A stretch of DNA of 64,000 nt from Corynebacterium sp. HMSC08A12 (GCF_001807485.1 NZ_KV789180.1:1-64000); one strand, 5' to 3'. Positions 17,909-26,949 are shown, counted from the stretch's first letter. Made by a program: numbers and translations. The notes: generated from the sequence alone by a model not told the origin.

Positions 17909-19039
17909 ATGTCCCAAGTCACTGAATCCGCTGTACGCAGCGCGCTATCCCGCGTAGAGGATCCTGAACTAAACCGCACGATCACGGATCTCGGCATGGT
18001 GAAGTCCATCGACATCAACGGTAGTGATGTCGCCGTGGAGATCTACCTGACGATCGCCGGCTGCCCGATGAAAAACCACCTGACGGAGAAGACGCGCGAG
18101 GCCGCGGCTTCCGTCGAAGGCGTGGAAAACGTCACGGTCACCACCGACGTGATGAGCGACGAGCAGCGCCGTAACGTCCGCCAGATGGTGCGCGGTGACT
18201 CGGCCGACCCGGTGATCCCCTTCGCCCAGGCCGATTCCACCACCCGAGTATTTGCAGTCGCCTCCGGTAAGGGCGGCGTGGGCAAGTCCAGCGTCACCGT
18301 GAACCTGGCTGTCGCGCTGCAGAAGCGTGGCCTCAAGGTCGGCGTGATCGACGCCGACATTTACGGCCACTCCGTCCCCGGCCTCATGGGCTCTACGGAC
18401 AAGCCGCACCAGGTGGACGAGATGATCATGCCGCTGCAGGCGCACGGCGTGAAGCTGATCTCCATCGGCCACTTCATCGGCGACAACTCCCCCGTCGTGT
18501 GGCGTGGCCCGATGCTGCACCGCGCAATCCAGCAGTTCCTGGCCGACGTCTTCTGGGGCGACCTGGACATCCTGCTGCTGGACCTACCCCCGGGCACCGG
18601 CGACGTGGCGATCTCGGTGGCACAGCTGGTGCCGAATGCCGAGCTGCTTATCGTCACCACCCCGCAGGCCGCCGCCGCAGAGGTTGCGGAGCGCGCCGGC
18701 TCAATCTCCCAGCAGACCCGCCAGCGCATCGGCGGCGTGATCGAGAACATGAGCTGGATGGACATGCCGGACGGCTCCCGCATGGAGGTCTTCGGCTCCG
18801 GTGGCGGCCAGTTCGTCGCCGACCGCCTTTCCCAGATCACCGGCGCCAAGGTGCCACTGATGGGCCAGATCCCGCTGGATCCGAACCTCCGCGTCGGTGG
18901 CGACCTGGGCAACCCAATCGTTCTGTCCGAGCCGAACTCGCCGGCCACCATCGCCTTCGGTGGAATCGCCGATCAGCTGGCGGTGCGCCGCAGTTCGCTG
19001 GCAGGTAAGTCGCTGAACCTCGGCGTCACAAAGAAATAA
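17909..19039 (+). CDS. mrp: Mrp/ApbC-family Fe-S cluster carrier ATPase
   Basis: 376 residues. Residues of about 5-85 form a MIP18/DUF59 domain. A deviant Walker A GKGGVGKS (120-127) and LLLDLPPGTGD (about 229-239) define the P-loop ATPase of the Mrp/NBP35 family, which binds and transfers iron-sulfur clusters. The C-terminal CxxC motif that binds the bridging cluster in E. coli ApbC and NBP35 is not present: the equivalent stretch reads ENMSWMDMPDGSRMEVFG. It is convergent with tatB, as in relatives. Confidence 0.93.
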   Translation: MSQVTESAVRSALSRVEDPELNRTITDLGMVKSIDINGSDVAVEIYLTIAGCPMKNHLTEKTREAAASVEGVENVTVTTDVMSDEQRRNVRQMVRGDSADPVIPFAQADSTTRVFAVASGKGGVGKSSVTVNLAVALQKRGLKVGVIDADIYGHSVPGLMGSTDKPHQVDEMIMPLQAHGVKLISIGHFIGDNSPVVWRGPMLHRAIQQFLADVFWGDLDILLLDLPPGTGDVAISVAQLVPNAELLIVTTPQAAAAEVAERAGSISQQTRQRIGGVIENMSWMDMPDGSRMEVFGSGGGQFVADRLSQITGAKVPLMGQIPLDPNLRVGGDLGNPIVLSEPNSPATIAFGGIADQLAVRRSSLAGKSLNLGVTKK

Positions 19040-19084
19040 ACGAAACAGGCCACAGCGCCCAAGCACAGCGCCCAAACAAAGAGC

Positions 19085-19672
19085 CTAGGTCACGTCCTCC
19101 CACCCGTAGCCGGGTGCGGAGGGCTTTTCTTTAGCAGAATCCGTGTTCCCCGCATCCCCCGTCAGCTGCTCGGCAGCATCAGCAACCGGGGAATCCACGC
19201 CAGAGCGGGACTCTCCTGCGTTGGACTGCTGGGTCACAGCAATCCCGCCGTTGTCCACGCTACCACTGGCAGGGGCAGGCTGGAGCTGCGCAGAGTTCTT
19301 GTTCTTATCGGCTTTGAGGGATTCGCGCAGGTTCGGCTTGCGCACCGTATCGACGGTGTCCTTCACATCCTGCTTCGTCTCGTTGAAGGAGGTCAGGAAG
19401 CTATCGTCGTCATCCAGAAGCGTCTTGGTGATGAAACCCTTCGCGCCCATCTGGCGCACCGAGTTGAGTTCTTGCAGCGGCTTGGAAAACTCGCGGAAGT
19501 CCTCCCCCAGCTCCCCGTCGATCTGCTCCTTCGCCTGAGATACGGCCTTGCGCACCGCCAGCAACATCGCGCGGGCTTCCTTGATCAGCCCCGGCAAGCG
19601 CTCCGGGCCGATCAGGAACAGCCCAACGATCAAGAGTACGAGGACTTCGCCCCAACCTACATTGGAAAACAC
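19085..19672 (-). CDS. tatB: Sec-independent protein translocase subunit TatB
   Basis: 195 residues. One N-terminal membrane helix (about 5-21, VGWGEVLVLLIVGLFLIGP), the Gly/Pro hinge, an amphipathic helix (about 25-60) and a long disordered polar tail are the TatB plan. TatB recruits twin-arginine precursors together with TatC. A Tat substrate is encoded in this window at 54235. It lies immediately downstream of the sigE/anti-sigma pair and on the same strand. In M. tuberculosis an htrA-type protease gene sits between these, but it is absent here. Confidence 0.93.
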   Translation of the reverse strand: MFSNVGWGEVLVLLIVGLFLIGPERLPGLIKEARAMLLAVRKAVSQAKEQIDGELGEDFREFSKPLQELNSVRQMGAKGFITKTLLDDDDSFLTSFNETKQDVKDTVDTVRKPNLRESLKADKNKNSAQLQPAPASGSVDNGGIAVTQQSNAGESRSGVDSPVADAAEQLTGDAGNTDSAKEKPSAPGYGWEDVT

Positions 19673-19708
19673 CTGTCTAACCTAACCTACTCCGCGGAGA
19701 CTTTCACT

Positions 19709-20077
19709 TTACTTCCCACGGAAGGGGAGCTTTCGTAGCAATAGATCGACACGGTCGACGAGAGTTTCCGGGCGACGGCAACCATCGACAGAGAAGCGGT
19801 GCGGGGTCTCGACATCGTCGCACTCGTCCGGAATGCGCTGCAGCTTTTCCATTAGCCCGCCGGGGGTGTGCACCGCCGAGGCGTGCTCACGCAGACGGTG
19901 CGCTGCACTGCGTTGAGCGCGCACCTCCGCCCGGCAGCTTTCGCAGTGCACCAGGTGGATCTTCGCGCGGTGTTCGGCACGGCGCGATAGTTCCCCATCA
20001 ACCAGCGCGGCGATGGCTTCGGTGGACAGGTGGTCTACGGACAGCTCCCCCGGAAAATTCTCTACGAAAGATGTCAC
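19709..20077 (-). CDS. cseE: Zinc-binding anti-sigma factor (CseE/RseA type)
   Basis: 122 residues with the ZAS motif HLVHCESCRAE (His-x3-Cys-x2-Cys, about 42-51). The N-terminal part begins with a helix expected to bind the sigma factor. No membrane segment is visible, so it is a soluble zinc anti-sigma factor. It lies 90 nt downstream of sigE. Family knowledge: it holds SigE inactive until envelope or surface stress releases it. Confidence 0.88.
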   Translation of the reverse strand: MTSFVENFPGELSVDHLSTEAIAALVDGELSRRAEHRAKIHLVHCESCRAEVRAQRSAAHRLREHASAVHTPGGLMEKLQRIPDECDDVETPHRFSVDGCRRPETLVDRVDLLLRKLPFRGK

Positions 20078-20167
20078 GTGCCCTACCTGCCTTTCTGCAT
20101 GTCCCAGTTGCGGTTACGCTCTATGTTTCTTAGCTACCAGTAGCAGCTAAGCCAGACCTGAACCGGC

Positions 20168-20752
20168 CTAGGCCTGGCCGGTGAAAACCAGTTCGCCATG
20201 GTTACGCTCCAGGTTACCCCGAAGCTGCGCGCGGGCGCGGTGAATGCGGGAGCGCACAGTGCCCATCTTGATGCCAAGCGTCTGAGAAATCTCGTCGTAG
20301 CTCATGCCCAGCCCATCACACAGCACGACTGCCACGCGGTATTCCGGGGCCAGCTGATCCAGCGCCTGCTCCAGCGCCGGGTCGAGATTGTTGAGCTCGA
20401 ACGTGGCCGCGGGGTCGGCGATGCCACCTTCGATACGGTCGTAATCCTCCGGCAGCGCCTCCATGCGGATCTTCGCGCGGCGGCGAACCGTGTCTAGGAA
20501 CAGGTTGGTGGTGATGCGGTGCAGCCACCCTTCAAAGGTGCCCGGCTGGTAGCTCTTCAGGCTGCGGAAGACACGCATGAACGTATCCTGCGTGAGGTCT
20601 TCTGCGTCTTGCTGGTTACCCGCTAGCCGGTAGGCCAGGCGGTACACACTGTCGGCGTGCTCTTCGACCAGTTCCCCCCAGGTCGGAAGTTCACCCGTTC
20701 CTGCGTCGAACTCGGCGGTGGTTCGCGGAACGGGGTTCTGGTCTGCGTTCAT
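20168..20752 (-). CDS. sigE: ECF RNA polymerase sigma factor SigE
   Basis: 194 residues. Region 2 (about 30-95) includes [17 protein letters not shown], the core-binding and -10 reading segment. Region 4 (about 130-185) has an HTH ([25 protein letters not shown]). The short length and the lack of regions 1 and 3 mark an ECF factor. The neighbouring zinc anti-sigma factor and tatB match the SigE locus of corynebacteria and mycobacteria, which answers heat, surfactant and cell-envelope stress. It is divergent from the O-methyltransferase gene. Confidence 0.95.
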   Translation of the reverse strand: MNADQNPVPRTTAEFDAGTGELPTWGELVEEHADSVYRLAYRLAGNQQDAEDLTQDTFMRVFRSLKSYQPGTFEGWLHRITTNLFLDTVRRRAKIRMEALPEDYDRIEGGIADPAATFELNNLDPALEQALDQLAPEYRVAVVLCDGLGMSYDEISQTLGIKMGTVRSRIHRARAQLRGNLERNHGELVFTGQA

Positions 20753-20849
20753 GGCCGTAATTATGGCTAATCGTCCTCAAAAAGTTGTGCTGCTCACCTG
20801 GCAGTTTCCTGTGAGGATTTTACCCCTATCGGGGGAGCAAAGAAAGTTC

Positions 20850-20867
20850 GTCACTTCGGTCACTTCT
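20850..20867. repeat. Tandem 9-bp repeat in the sigE upstream region
   Basis: GTCACTTCG and GTCACTTCT stand head to tail (20850-20858, 20859-20867), with a weak third unit following. They lie between the divergent sigE and O-methyltransferase genes. Direct repeats with 9-bp spacing resemble sites described for the response regulator MtrA; the assignment is only a suggestion. A CCCC-TATC-GGGG mini-hairpin lies beside them at 20823-20834. Confidence 0.4.
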
Positions 20868-20957
20868 GTTTACTCTCTTTTCTATTTTTGACGCCACCGT
20901 CTGACATGCCGAGGGCAAGCTCAACATCGGCGCATTCCTGGCCTATCGTGTGGAAGC

Positions 20958-21638
20958 GTGAATGCTGCATCATCTTCCCCCATTGAGGCCATCCGTGAGT
21001 ACGTCCGGGCGACCACCGAGCCGGACGAGGTGACCACCGCCGCCGTAGAGGCAGCAGAAGAGTTCGGTCTGCTCACCCCCGATGCGATGACTGCCGAGTT
21101 CTTGGAGTTCATCGCCACCCGCGCTGGCGCGAACGCCGCTGCCCAGGGGCACACCCCCACCGGCATTATTGTTTCCCCCGCCAGCGGTGTGATTGGCCTG
21201 CACCTGTTTAAGGGGCTGAGTGCAGCCCAGGTGGAAGGCCACCTGACCTGCATCGAGCCGGAGGTGCAGCACCAGCAGCTGGCCAAGCAGGCTTTTGCCA
21301 ACGCAGGCCAGCGCCCGAATACCTTCCGCTTCCTCCCCAGCGCACCGCTGGATGTTATTCGCCGACTGGCGAACGATAGCTACGACATCGCTGTCGCAGA
21401 GGCAGCCACGGAAGAGTTCACGGCCATCGTGGAATCCACGCTCCCCGCCCTGCGCACCGGTGGCGTGCTGATCCTGCTGGATAGCCTGATGGACGGCCTG
21501 GTCGGCGACGAAAGCCACACCGACCGGCAGACTATGCGCGCCCGCGAGGCAGATCAGTTCTTCCGCGAGCTGGACAACGCCAAGATCTCCCGCCTCCCCC
21601 TCGGCGCCGGCGCCACGCTGATCACCAAGACCAGCTAA
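20958..21638 (+). CDS. O-methyltransferase family protein (Rv1220c-like)
   Basis: 226 residues. The SAM-binding Rossmann fold is recognisable from the hydrophobic strand with ASGVIGLHLFKGL (about 73-85), the acidic loop end HLTCIEPE (about 94-101) and the YDIAVAEA strand. The family is the class I small O-methyltransferases related to caffeoyl-CoA and catechol methyltransferases, but the glycine-rich loop is unusual (TGIIVSPASGVIG). In relatives the gene also stands divergent to sigE. GTG start with a -10-like TATCGT (20944-20949) 8 nt upstream and no ribosome binding site, so probably leaderless. Substrate unknown. Confidence 0.85.
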   Translation: MNAASSSPIEAIREYVRATTEPDEVTTAAVEAAEEFGLLTPDAMTAEFLEFIATRAGANAAAQGHTPTGIIVSPASGVIGLHLFKGLSAAQVEGHLTCIEPEVQHQQLAKQAFANAGQRPNTFRFLPSAPLDVIRRLANDSYDIAVAEAATEEFTAIVESTLPALRTGGVLILLDSLMDGLVGDESHTDRQTMRAREADQFFRELDNAKISRLPLGAGATLITKTS

Positions 21639-21640
21639 CA

Positions 21641-21680
21641 AGAAATCCCCGCGCCCAGTCTGCAGGGTGCGGGGATTCTT
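21641..21680. terminator. Bidirectional terminator between the methyltransferase and glgC
   Basis: ATCCCCGC (21645-21652) pairs with GCGGGGAT (21669-21676), flanked by AAGAA on the left and TCTT on the right. It separates two convergent genes and could stop transcription from both. Confidence 0.75.
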
Positions 21681-21750
21681 CCTGGCGCAGTTCTTCCCAG
21701 AGCGGTTCGCTTTTTACGACCACGCTAGACAACAGCGCTAGACGACTGCG

Positions 21751-22977
21751 TTATACCACTACGTTCTTGCCGATGCAGACCACGCCACCCTTAGAGATGG
21801 TGAAGCGATCCTGGTCGCGGGCACGATCCACGCCGATGATCTCTCCTGCGGAAACCTGAACGTTCTTGTCGATGATCGCGTGGCGCACGACGGCTCCACG
21901 GCCGATGCGCACGCCCGGCATGATCACACAGCCTTCGACAGAGGCGCCCTCTTCCACGATCACGTTCTCGCTCAGAACGGAATTGCGCACCGTTCCGGCG
22001 GAGATGATGCAGCCCGCCGAAACCATCGAAGACTGAGCAATGCCGCCCTTGACGAACTTCGCGGGCGGCAGGTTGCCCGTCTCCGCGGTGTGGATCGGCC
22101 ACTGCTGGTTGTACAGGTTGAACACCGGGTGCACGCTGATCAGGTCCATGTGAGCCTCGTAGAACGCATCGACGGTACCCACATCGCGCCAATAGCCCTT
22201 GTCACGCTCGGTCTCGCCCGGCACATAGTTGTTGGAGAAGTCATACACGTAGGCCTCTCCACGGTCGACCAGGCGCGGGATGATGTCGCCGCCCATGTCG
22301 TGGTTGGAGTTCTCGTCCTCGGAATCCTCCTTCAGCGCGTCAATCAGCGTCTGCGCAGTGAAGACGTAGTTACCCATGGAGGCAAAGGAGACTTCCGGGT
22401 CGTCCGGCACGCTCGGCGGCTCCGCAGGCTTCTCCAAGAACTGCTCAATCTTGTTATCGTCGTCCGCCTGGATCACGCCGAATGCCGTCGCTTCGTGACG
22501 CGGAACGCGCAGGCCGGCGACGGTCACTCCAGCACCGCTCTTGATGTGCTCCTGCACCATCTGCTCCGGGTCCATGCGGTAGACGTGATCCGCACCGAAC
22601 ACGATGATGTAATCCGGCTGCTCGTCGTACACCAGGTTGAGGGACTGCAAAATTGCGTCCGCAGAACCAGTGAACCAACGCTTGCCCAGTCGCTGCTGCG
22701 CCGGAACCGGGGTGATGTACTGGCCGGTCAGGCCGGACAGCTGCCACGACTGAGAGATGTGGCGGTCAAGGGAGTGCGACTTGTACTGAGTCAACACGCA
22801 GATCTTGTAGTAACCGGCGTTGACCAGGTTAGATAGCACGAAGTCGATCAGGCGATAGTTACCGCCGAAGGGGACGGCGGGCTTAGCGCGGTCAGCGGTG
22901 AAAGGGTAAAGACGCTTCCCCTCGCCACCGGCAAGGACAATGGACAGGACGTTCGATCTGCTCTTCACACTTTCCAA
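21751..22977 (-). CDS. glgC: Glucose-1-phosphate adenylyltransferase
   Basis: 408 residues. It makes ADP-glucose from glucose-1-phosphate and ATP, the activated donor for glycogen and, in this group, alpha-maltose-1-phosphate or capsular glucan. The N-terminal nucleotidyl transferase motif [20 protein letters not shown] (residues 17-36) and [10 protein letters not shown] follow the family closely. The substrate-binding [10 protein letters not shown] (about 129-138) is present, and the C-terminal part has left-handed beta-helix hexapeptide repeats. It is divergent from glgA with a 137-nt shared promoter region. Confidence 0.97.
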   Translation of the reverse strand: MESVKSRSNVLSIVLAGGEGKRLYPFTADRAKPAVPFGGNYRLIDFVLSNLVNAGYYKICVLTQYKSHSLDRHISQSWQLSGLTGQYITPVPAQQRLGKRWFTGSADAILQSLNLVYDEQPDYIIVFGADHVYRMDPEQMVQEHIKSGAGVTVAGLRVPRHEATAFGVIQADDDNKIEQFLEKPAEPPSVPDDPEVSFASMGNYVFTAQTLIDALKEDSEDENSNHDMGGDIIPRLVDRGEAYVYDFSNNYVPGETERDKGYWRDVGTVDAFYEAHMDLISVHPVFNLYNQQWPIHTAETGNLPPAKFVKGGIAQSSMVSAGCIISAGTVRNSVLSENVIVEEGASVEGCVIMPGVRIGRGAVVRHAIIDKNVQVSAGEIIGVDRARDQDRFTISKGGVVCIGKNVVV

Positions 22978-23114
22978 CCTAGCGACACAGCTTTACTTTT
23001 GCTTGCCAAGCAGCCAATCGGGTAACCACCCGGTGCCCCCTAATTAGTTACCCGTCATGAACAGCCCGTTTGGTTGCCAGGACACGTAGCGCCTCGCGCG
23101 GTTAATCTGGAGGC

Positions 23115-24299
23115 ATGCGTATCGCCATGCTGACAAAGGAATATCCCCCAGAGATTTACGGTGGTGCCGGCGTGCACGTCACCGAGTTGGTTCGTTACAT
23201 GCGGAAGCTCGAGCACGTGGACGTGCACTGCATGGGCGGGCCGCGCGAGGAGCAGGATGTCTACGTCCACGGCGTAGATCCGGAGCTTGCCGAGGCCAAC
23301 GGTTCCATCAAGACCCTCTCCACCGGCCTGCGCATGGCGAACTCTCTGGGTGACGCCGAAGTTGTCCACTCCCACACCTGGTACACCGGCCTGGGAGGCC
23401 ACGTCGGCGGCCTGCTGAACGGCATCCCCCACGTGGCCACCGCGCATTCCCTGGAGCCGCACCGCCCGTGGAAGCGCGAGCAGCTCGACGGCGGATACGA
23501 CGTCTCCTCCTGGTCGGAGAAGAACGCGATGGAAAACGCGGATGCTGTCATCGCCGTGTCCGCCAAGATGAAGGAATCCATCCTCGACGCATACCCGGCC
23601 ATCGACCCGGACCGCATCCACGTGGTTCTCAACGGCATCGACTCCGAGCTGTGGCAACCCCGCCCCACCTTCGAGGCTGCAGTGGAGGCTGGCAATCGAT
23701 CCGTACTCACGGAACTGGGCGTCGATCCCAATCGCCCCATCGTCTCCTTCGTCGGACGCATCACGCGACAGAAGGGTGTGCCCCACCTGCTTAAGGCAGT
23801 CGCTCACCTCGATCCAGAGATCCAGGTTGTCCTGTGCGCCGGCGCGCCGGATACCCCGGAGATCGAGGCCGAGGTCACCGCGCTGGTTGAAAAGCTGCAG
23901 GCGGAGCGCGACGGCGTTTACTGGGTGAAGGAAATGATGGAGAAGCCGAACCTGCAGGAGATCCTGTCGGCCTCGGATGTCTTCCTGTGCCCTTCCATCT
24001 ACGAGCCGCTGGGCATCGTAAACCTGGAGGCCATGGCGTGCGGCACGGCCGTTGTGGCCTCCGACGTGGGCGGCATTCCGGAGGTTGTCGTCGACGGGGA
24101 AACCGGTACTTTGGTCCACTACGACGAGAACGACCCGGAGACTTTCGAGCGTGGTCTGGCCGACGCAACGAATGCTCTCGTAGCGGATCAGCAGAAGGTA
24201 CGAGCCTTCGGAGAAGCCAGCCGCCAGCGCGCGGTAACGACCTTCAGTTGGGCCACCATCGCCGAGCAGACCGTGGACGTTTACAGGTCTCTGCTTTAA
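23115..24299 (+). CDS. glgA: Glycogen synthase / GT4 glucosyltransferase
   Basis: 394 residues. It has a GT-B fold of family GT4, with the N-terminal MLTKEYPPEIYGGAGVHV glucan-synthase-like motif and, in the donor domain, the E-x7-E motif EPLGIVNLE (about residues 297-305). It matches the short actinobacterial GlgA (GlgM-like) rather than the 480-residue GT5 GlgA of enterobacteria. In mycobacteria the equivalent enzyme makes maltose-1-phosphate from ADP-glucose, and the same activity is possible here. A TGGAGG ribosome binding site precedes the ATG. It is followed 15 nt later by a GH32-like gene. Confidence 0.93.
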   Translation: MRIAMLTKEYPPEIYGGAGVHVTELVRYMRKLEHVDVHCMGGPREEQDVYVHGVDPELAEANGSIKTLSTGLRMANSLGDAEVVHSHTWYTGLGGHVGGLLNGIPHVATAHSLEPHRPWKREQLDGGYDVSSWSEKNAMENADAVIAVSAKMKESILDAYPAIDPDRIHVVLNGIDSELWQPRPTFEAAVEAGNRSVLTELGVDPNRPIVSFVGRITRQKGVPHLLKAVAHLDPEIQVVLCAGAPDTPEIEAEVTALVEKLQAERDGVYWVKEMMEKPNLQEILSASDVFLCPSIYEPLGIVNLEAMACGTAVVASDVGGIPEVVVDGETGTLVHYDENDPETFERGLADATNALVADQQKVRAFGEASRQRAVTTFSWATIAEQTVDVYRSLL

Positions 24300-24314
24300 A
24301 CACAATCCGCTGGT

Positions 24315-25904
24315 ATGAATGGGAGCATGCACTCTTCCTCCCATAAGCACCGCCCGGAACTGCACGTCACCGCAGAAACGGGGGTGCTGGAAGCCCCCGC
24401 AGGCGCCGTCTTCACGGGCCACGCCCTGCATGTTTTCCACCAGTTCCGTCCCCGCGCCGCTGAGGGATCGCGTTGGGCGCACCAGGTGGCCTCGGAGGCG
24501 ACGTACGACTGGGACATCTGCGACGACGTCGTAGTTCCGAACCAGGGGTTCCCCGAGCAGGGCGATGCTGCCCGCGATGCTGCTCAAAATGCCGGCAACA
24601 ATGTCTCCAACGGCGCCGAGGTGGACGTCCTCGCCGGCGCGGCAGTCCCACTAGGCCTCGGAGCCGAGCTGTTCTTCGTCACCACCCGCGCCACGGCCGA
24701 GGCATCCGCAGACCAGGCTCTGGCAGCGGACATCCCCCACGGTCAGCGCGGCCCGCGCACCTTCACTATCGAGCGCGCGGAAATCCCGAACTTGATGGAG
24801 GCCACGGAGGTTTCGGACGATCCGAGCCTGCCAGATCCCCACGTCCGCCGCCTGGGACCCATCGACATCGACGATTCCGCCTTCCCAGTGGAAAACCTGG
24901 TGACCCCCAGCGTGATTCGCCACGACGATCCCGCCAACCCCGACGAGGAATGGCTCATGGTCGCCCTCTCCCTCACCGGCGACAAGGACGCGCAGATTGT
25001 CGTCCTGCGCTCCGCCGACCGCCAGCACTGGCGCGTTCTGGGGCCCATCGAGCTGCCCGCCGAGGCCGCCCTACGCCCCGGCCGCCCGTTCGCGCCGCGC
25101 ATTGTTTCTATGGTGGACGCCGGCTCTTCCGTCCGCCGCGACGTCCTGTTCGTGACCTTCCCCGGCGACGCTGGGGAATCCGATGAGGTCGCGGGCTACA
25201 TCGTCGGCAACCTCAGCGGCACGTCGTTCAGCCTGACCAGCCCCTACACCGTCATCGACTTTGGCCACGACTTCACGCGCCCCCGCGTGATCGACCACAC
25301 CACTCCCGTGATGTTCGGCCTGGTGGGCGCCCACCCTTCGCTGGATGGGCAGTGGGCGAACTGCCTGTCGGCACCGCGTTACCTCACGCTGGTGGACGGC
25401 GAGCTTTTCCAGGACATCGTCGGCGCCCCGACCGCCGTGCGCACGTTCTCTGACTATGCATTCCTCTGGACCGCCCAGCTGGATGCGACCGAGGGCAGTG
25501 TCGACGTCGACGTGACGGACGATTCCGGGCAGGTCATCGCAACCATCAGCTACACCAACGACGCTGTATCCGTCACCCGCCTGGGCGTGGACACTCGCAC
25601 CGCCCCGCTGAAGGATGCAGATTCCGATACGCTGACGATCTTCCTCGACGGCCCGGTGTGCGAGATCTTCGCCGACGGTGGCGCGGTGACGCTCACCAGC
25701 GCAATTCCGGCACACTCACAGATCTCCGACATCGACGTGCGCGCTACGGGCGGGGCAAAGATCATCTCCTCTATGCAGACCGCCGGCCGGCACCTGATGC
25801 GGATGCAGGCGGGCCTGACCTCCCCAGAGGAGCAGGAGCGCTACATGGCCGAGGCTCTCATCGCGGATCGCGACGTGGCCGAGGGAATCCTCGACGAGGA
25901 CTAG
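24315..25904 (+). CDS. GH32-like protein lacking catalytic residues
   Basis: 529 residues. The fold signature of glycoside hydrolase family 32 is readable: HVFHQFRP with WAHQVA (about 39-57) in the first blade, DFGHDFTRPRV (about 314) in place of the usual DYGxDFYAPQ, GQWANCLSAPRYLTL (about 344) for GWQGxLSLPRELTL, and the C-terminal beta-sandwich DGPVCEIFADGG (about 443). The three catalytic motifs are altered. NDPNG reads EAPAG (26-30), RDP reads VTP (near 200), and the EC motif has no Glu. It therefore looks like a non-catalytic sugar-binding relative. It is cotranscribed with glgA, so a role in glucan metabolism is inferred. Confidence 0.8.
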   Translation: MNGSMHSSSHKHRPELHVTAETGVLEAPAGAVFTGHALHVFHQFRPRAAEGSRWAHQVASEATYDWDICDDVVVPNQGFPEQGDAARDAAQNAGNNVSNGAEVDVLAGAAVPLGLGAELFFVTTRATAEASADQALAADIPHGQRGPRTFTIERAEIPNLMEATEVSDDPSLPDPHVRRLGPIDIDDSAFPVENLVTPSVIRHDDPANPDEEWLMVALSLTGDKDAQIVVLRSADRQHWRVLGPIELPAEAALRPGRPFAPRIVSMVDAGSSVRRDVLFVTFPGDAGESDEVAGYIVGNLSGTSFSLTSPYTVIDFGHDFTRPRVIDHTTPVMFGLVGAHPSLDGQWANCLSAPRYLTLVDGELFQDIVGAPTAVRTFSDYAFLWTAQLDATEGSVDVDVTDDSGQVIATISYTNDAVSVTRLGVDTRTAPLKDADSDTLTIFLDGPVCEIFADGGAVTLTSAIPAHSQISDIDVRATGGAKIISSMQTAGRHLMRMQAGLTSPEEQERYMAEALIADRDVAEGILDED

Positions 25905-25947
25905 CGGCCACTCGGCAGCGCGAGGCTAGCTCAGTGCTACCGCGGCA

Positions 25948-26823
25948 CTAGCGGTTAGCCTTCGCCAGGCGCGTGATGGCTGCGCGGGCCGTGACCTCCA
26001 TGGTCTCCGGCAGCGCGGCGATGCGCTCCTGCAGGACATCCGGGTGGATGTGGCGTGCAGAGGGGCTCATGCCGATCTGCGCGGCAATGGAAGCCTGATC
26101 CAGCTGCATCGGGAACTCGATGTGCTCCGGCTCCCCCACCGGCACCAGGTGGCCGGAAGCCTGGTTGATCATCCGCTCCACCTTGCCTTCCTCCACATCC
26201 AGAATGCCCAGCGGCTCACGCAGCTCACCCAGGTGGCCGACCTCCGCGGTCAGGACAACCACCTGTCCCTCCGGCGTAAGGATGCGGGCAAACTCTGCCG
26301 CATTACGCGGTGCGAAGACAACCATGATGGCGTCAACACTTTCCGAAAGAATCGGTAGGCGCGACCAGGCGTCGGCCACAACGGCCCCGACCCGAGAGTG
26401 CGAAGTGGCCAGGCGCTTCGCCGCCGCAGTAGAAACGTCGATACCTACGCCGCGAGAGCGCTCGATCGTGTCGAGGGTGTGCGCCAGGTAGTAGCCCGTA
26501 CCAGCGCCGATCTCCACGATGGACGGGGCGTGCTCAGCGGCGACGTTCCCGTCGTCCAGCACATTCTCAACGTTGGCGGTCACGGCCTCCACGAAGGGGG
26601 CGAAGTGTCCGCCGGACAGGAAGGTCTCGCGAGCGTCAATCATCGACGCATCGTCGCCCGAATAACGCAGGCCGGAACCACCCGCGAGAGTCACATACCC
26701 CTGTCGCGCGACGTCATAGCTGTGGCCGGATTCGGAAACCAGAGTGCGCCACTCGTCATCACCGGCGCTCAAGCGCGAACCATCTACGGGGTCGGCAAGG
26801 AGGTCAATGACATCTGCAAGCAC
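25948..26823 (-). CDS. rlmA: RlmA-like 23S rRNA (guanine-N1) methyltransferase
   Basis: 291 residues. The N-terminal part SESGHSYDVARQGYVTL is the recognition segment of RlmA/TlrB enzymes, followed by RETFLSGGHFAPF and a SAM-binding motif IVEIGAGTGYYLA (about 104-116), then VVVFAPRNAAEFARIL. RlmA(I/II) methylates guanine N1 in the hairpin 35 loop of 23S rRNA; TlrB gives tylosin resistance. The zinc-ribbon cysteines normally at the N-terminus are missing here, as none occurs in the first 60 residues. A structured 159-nt spacer separates it from pepA upstream. The member-specific target is uncertain. Confidence 0.82.
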   Translation of the reverse strand: MLADVIDLLADPVDGSRLSAGDDEWRTLVSESGHSYDVARQGYVTLAGGSGLRYSGDDASMIDARETFLSGGHFAPFVEAVTANVENVLDDGNVAAEHAPSIVEIGAGTGYYLAHTLDTIERSRGVGIDVSTAAAKRLATSHSRVGAVVADAWSRLPILSESVDAIMVVFAPRNAAEFARILTPEGQVVVLTAEVGHLGELREPLGILDVEEGKVERMINQASGHLVPVGEPEHIEFPMQLDQASIAAQIGMSPSARHIHPDVLQERIAALPETMEVTARAAITRLAKANR

Positions 26824-26855
26824 GAACAGATTCCTTCCTGAAAATTTTTAACGAG

Positions 26856-26874
26856 GCTCCCACTAGGCGGGAGC
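26856..26874 (-). other. Hairpin in the leader of the rlmA-like gene
   Basis: GCTCCC pairs with GGGAGC around a 7-nt loop. Read on the minus strand it is followed by CTCGTTAAAAATTTT and then the AAGGA ribosome binding site. It could be the pepA terminator or a leader element of the methyltransferase gene. Confidence 0.5.
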
Positions 26875-26898
26875 GAACAAACGACCACCCCATCGTAA

Positions 26899-26949
26899 AC
26901 TGTCCACCGCCCGAAATGTATATCGGGCTGGTGCATACCCGCGGACAGT
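26899..26949. other. Nested stem-loop in the pepA-rlmA spacer
   Basis: An outer stem ACTGTCC/GGACAGT (26899-26905 with 26943-26949) encloses an inner stem GCCCGA/TCGGGC (26909-26914 with 26923-26928). No T-run follows on either strand, so it is not a clear intrinsic terminator. Confidence 0.5.

Noticed and set aside
23055..24587. Long minus-strand open frame opposite glgA
   Set aside because: glgA and the start of the next gene are clearly coding on the plus strand; the antisense protein has no motif.
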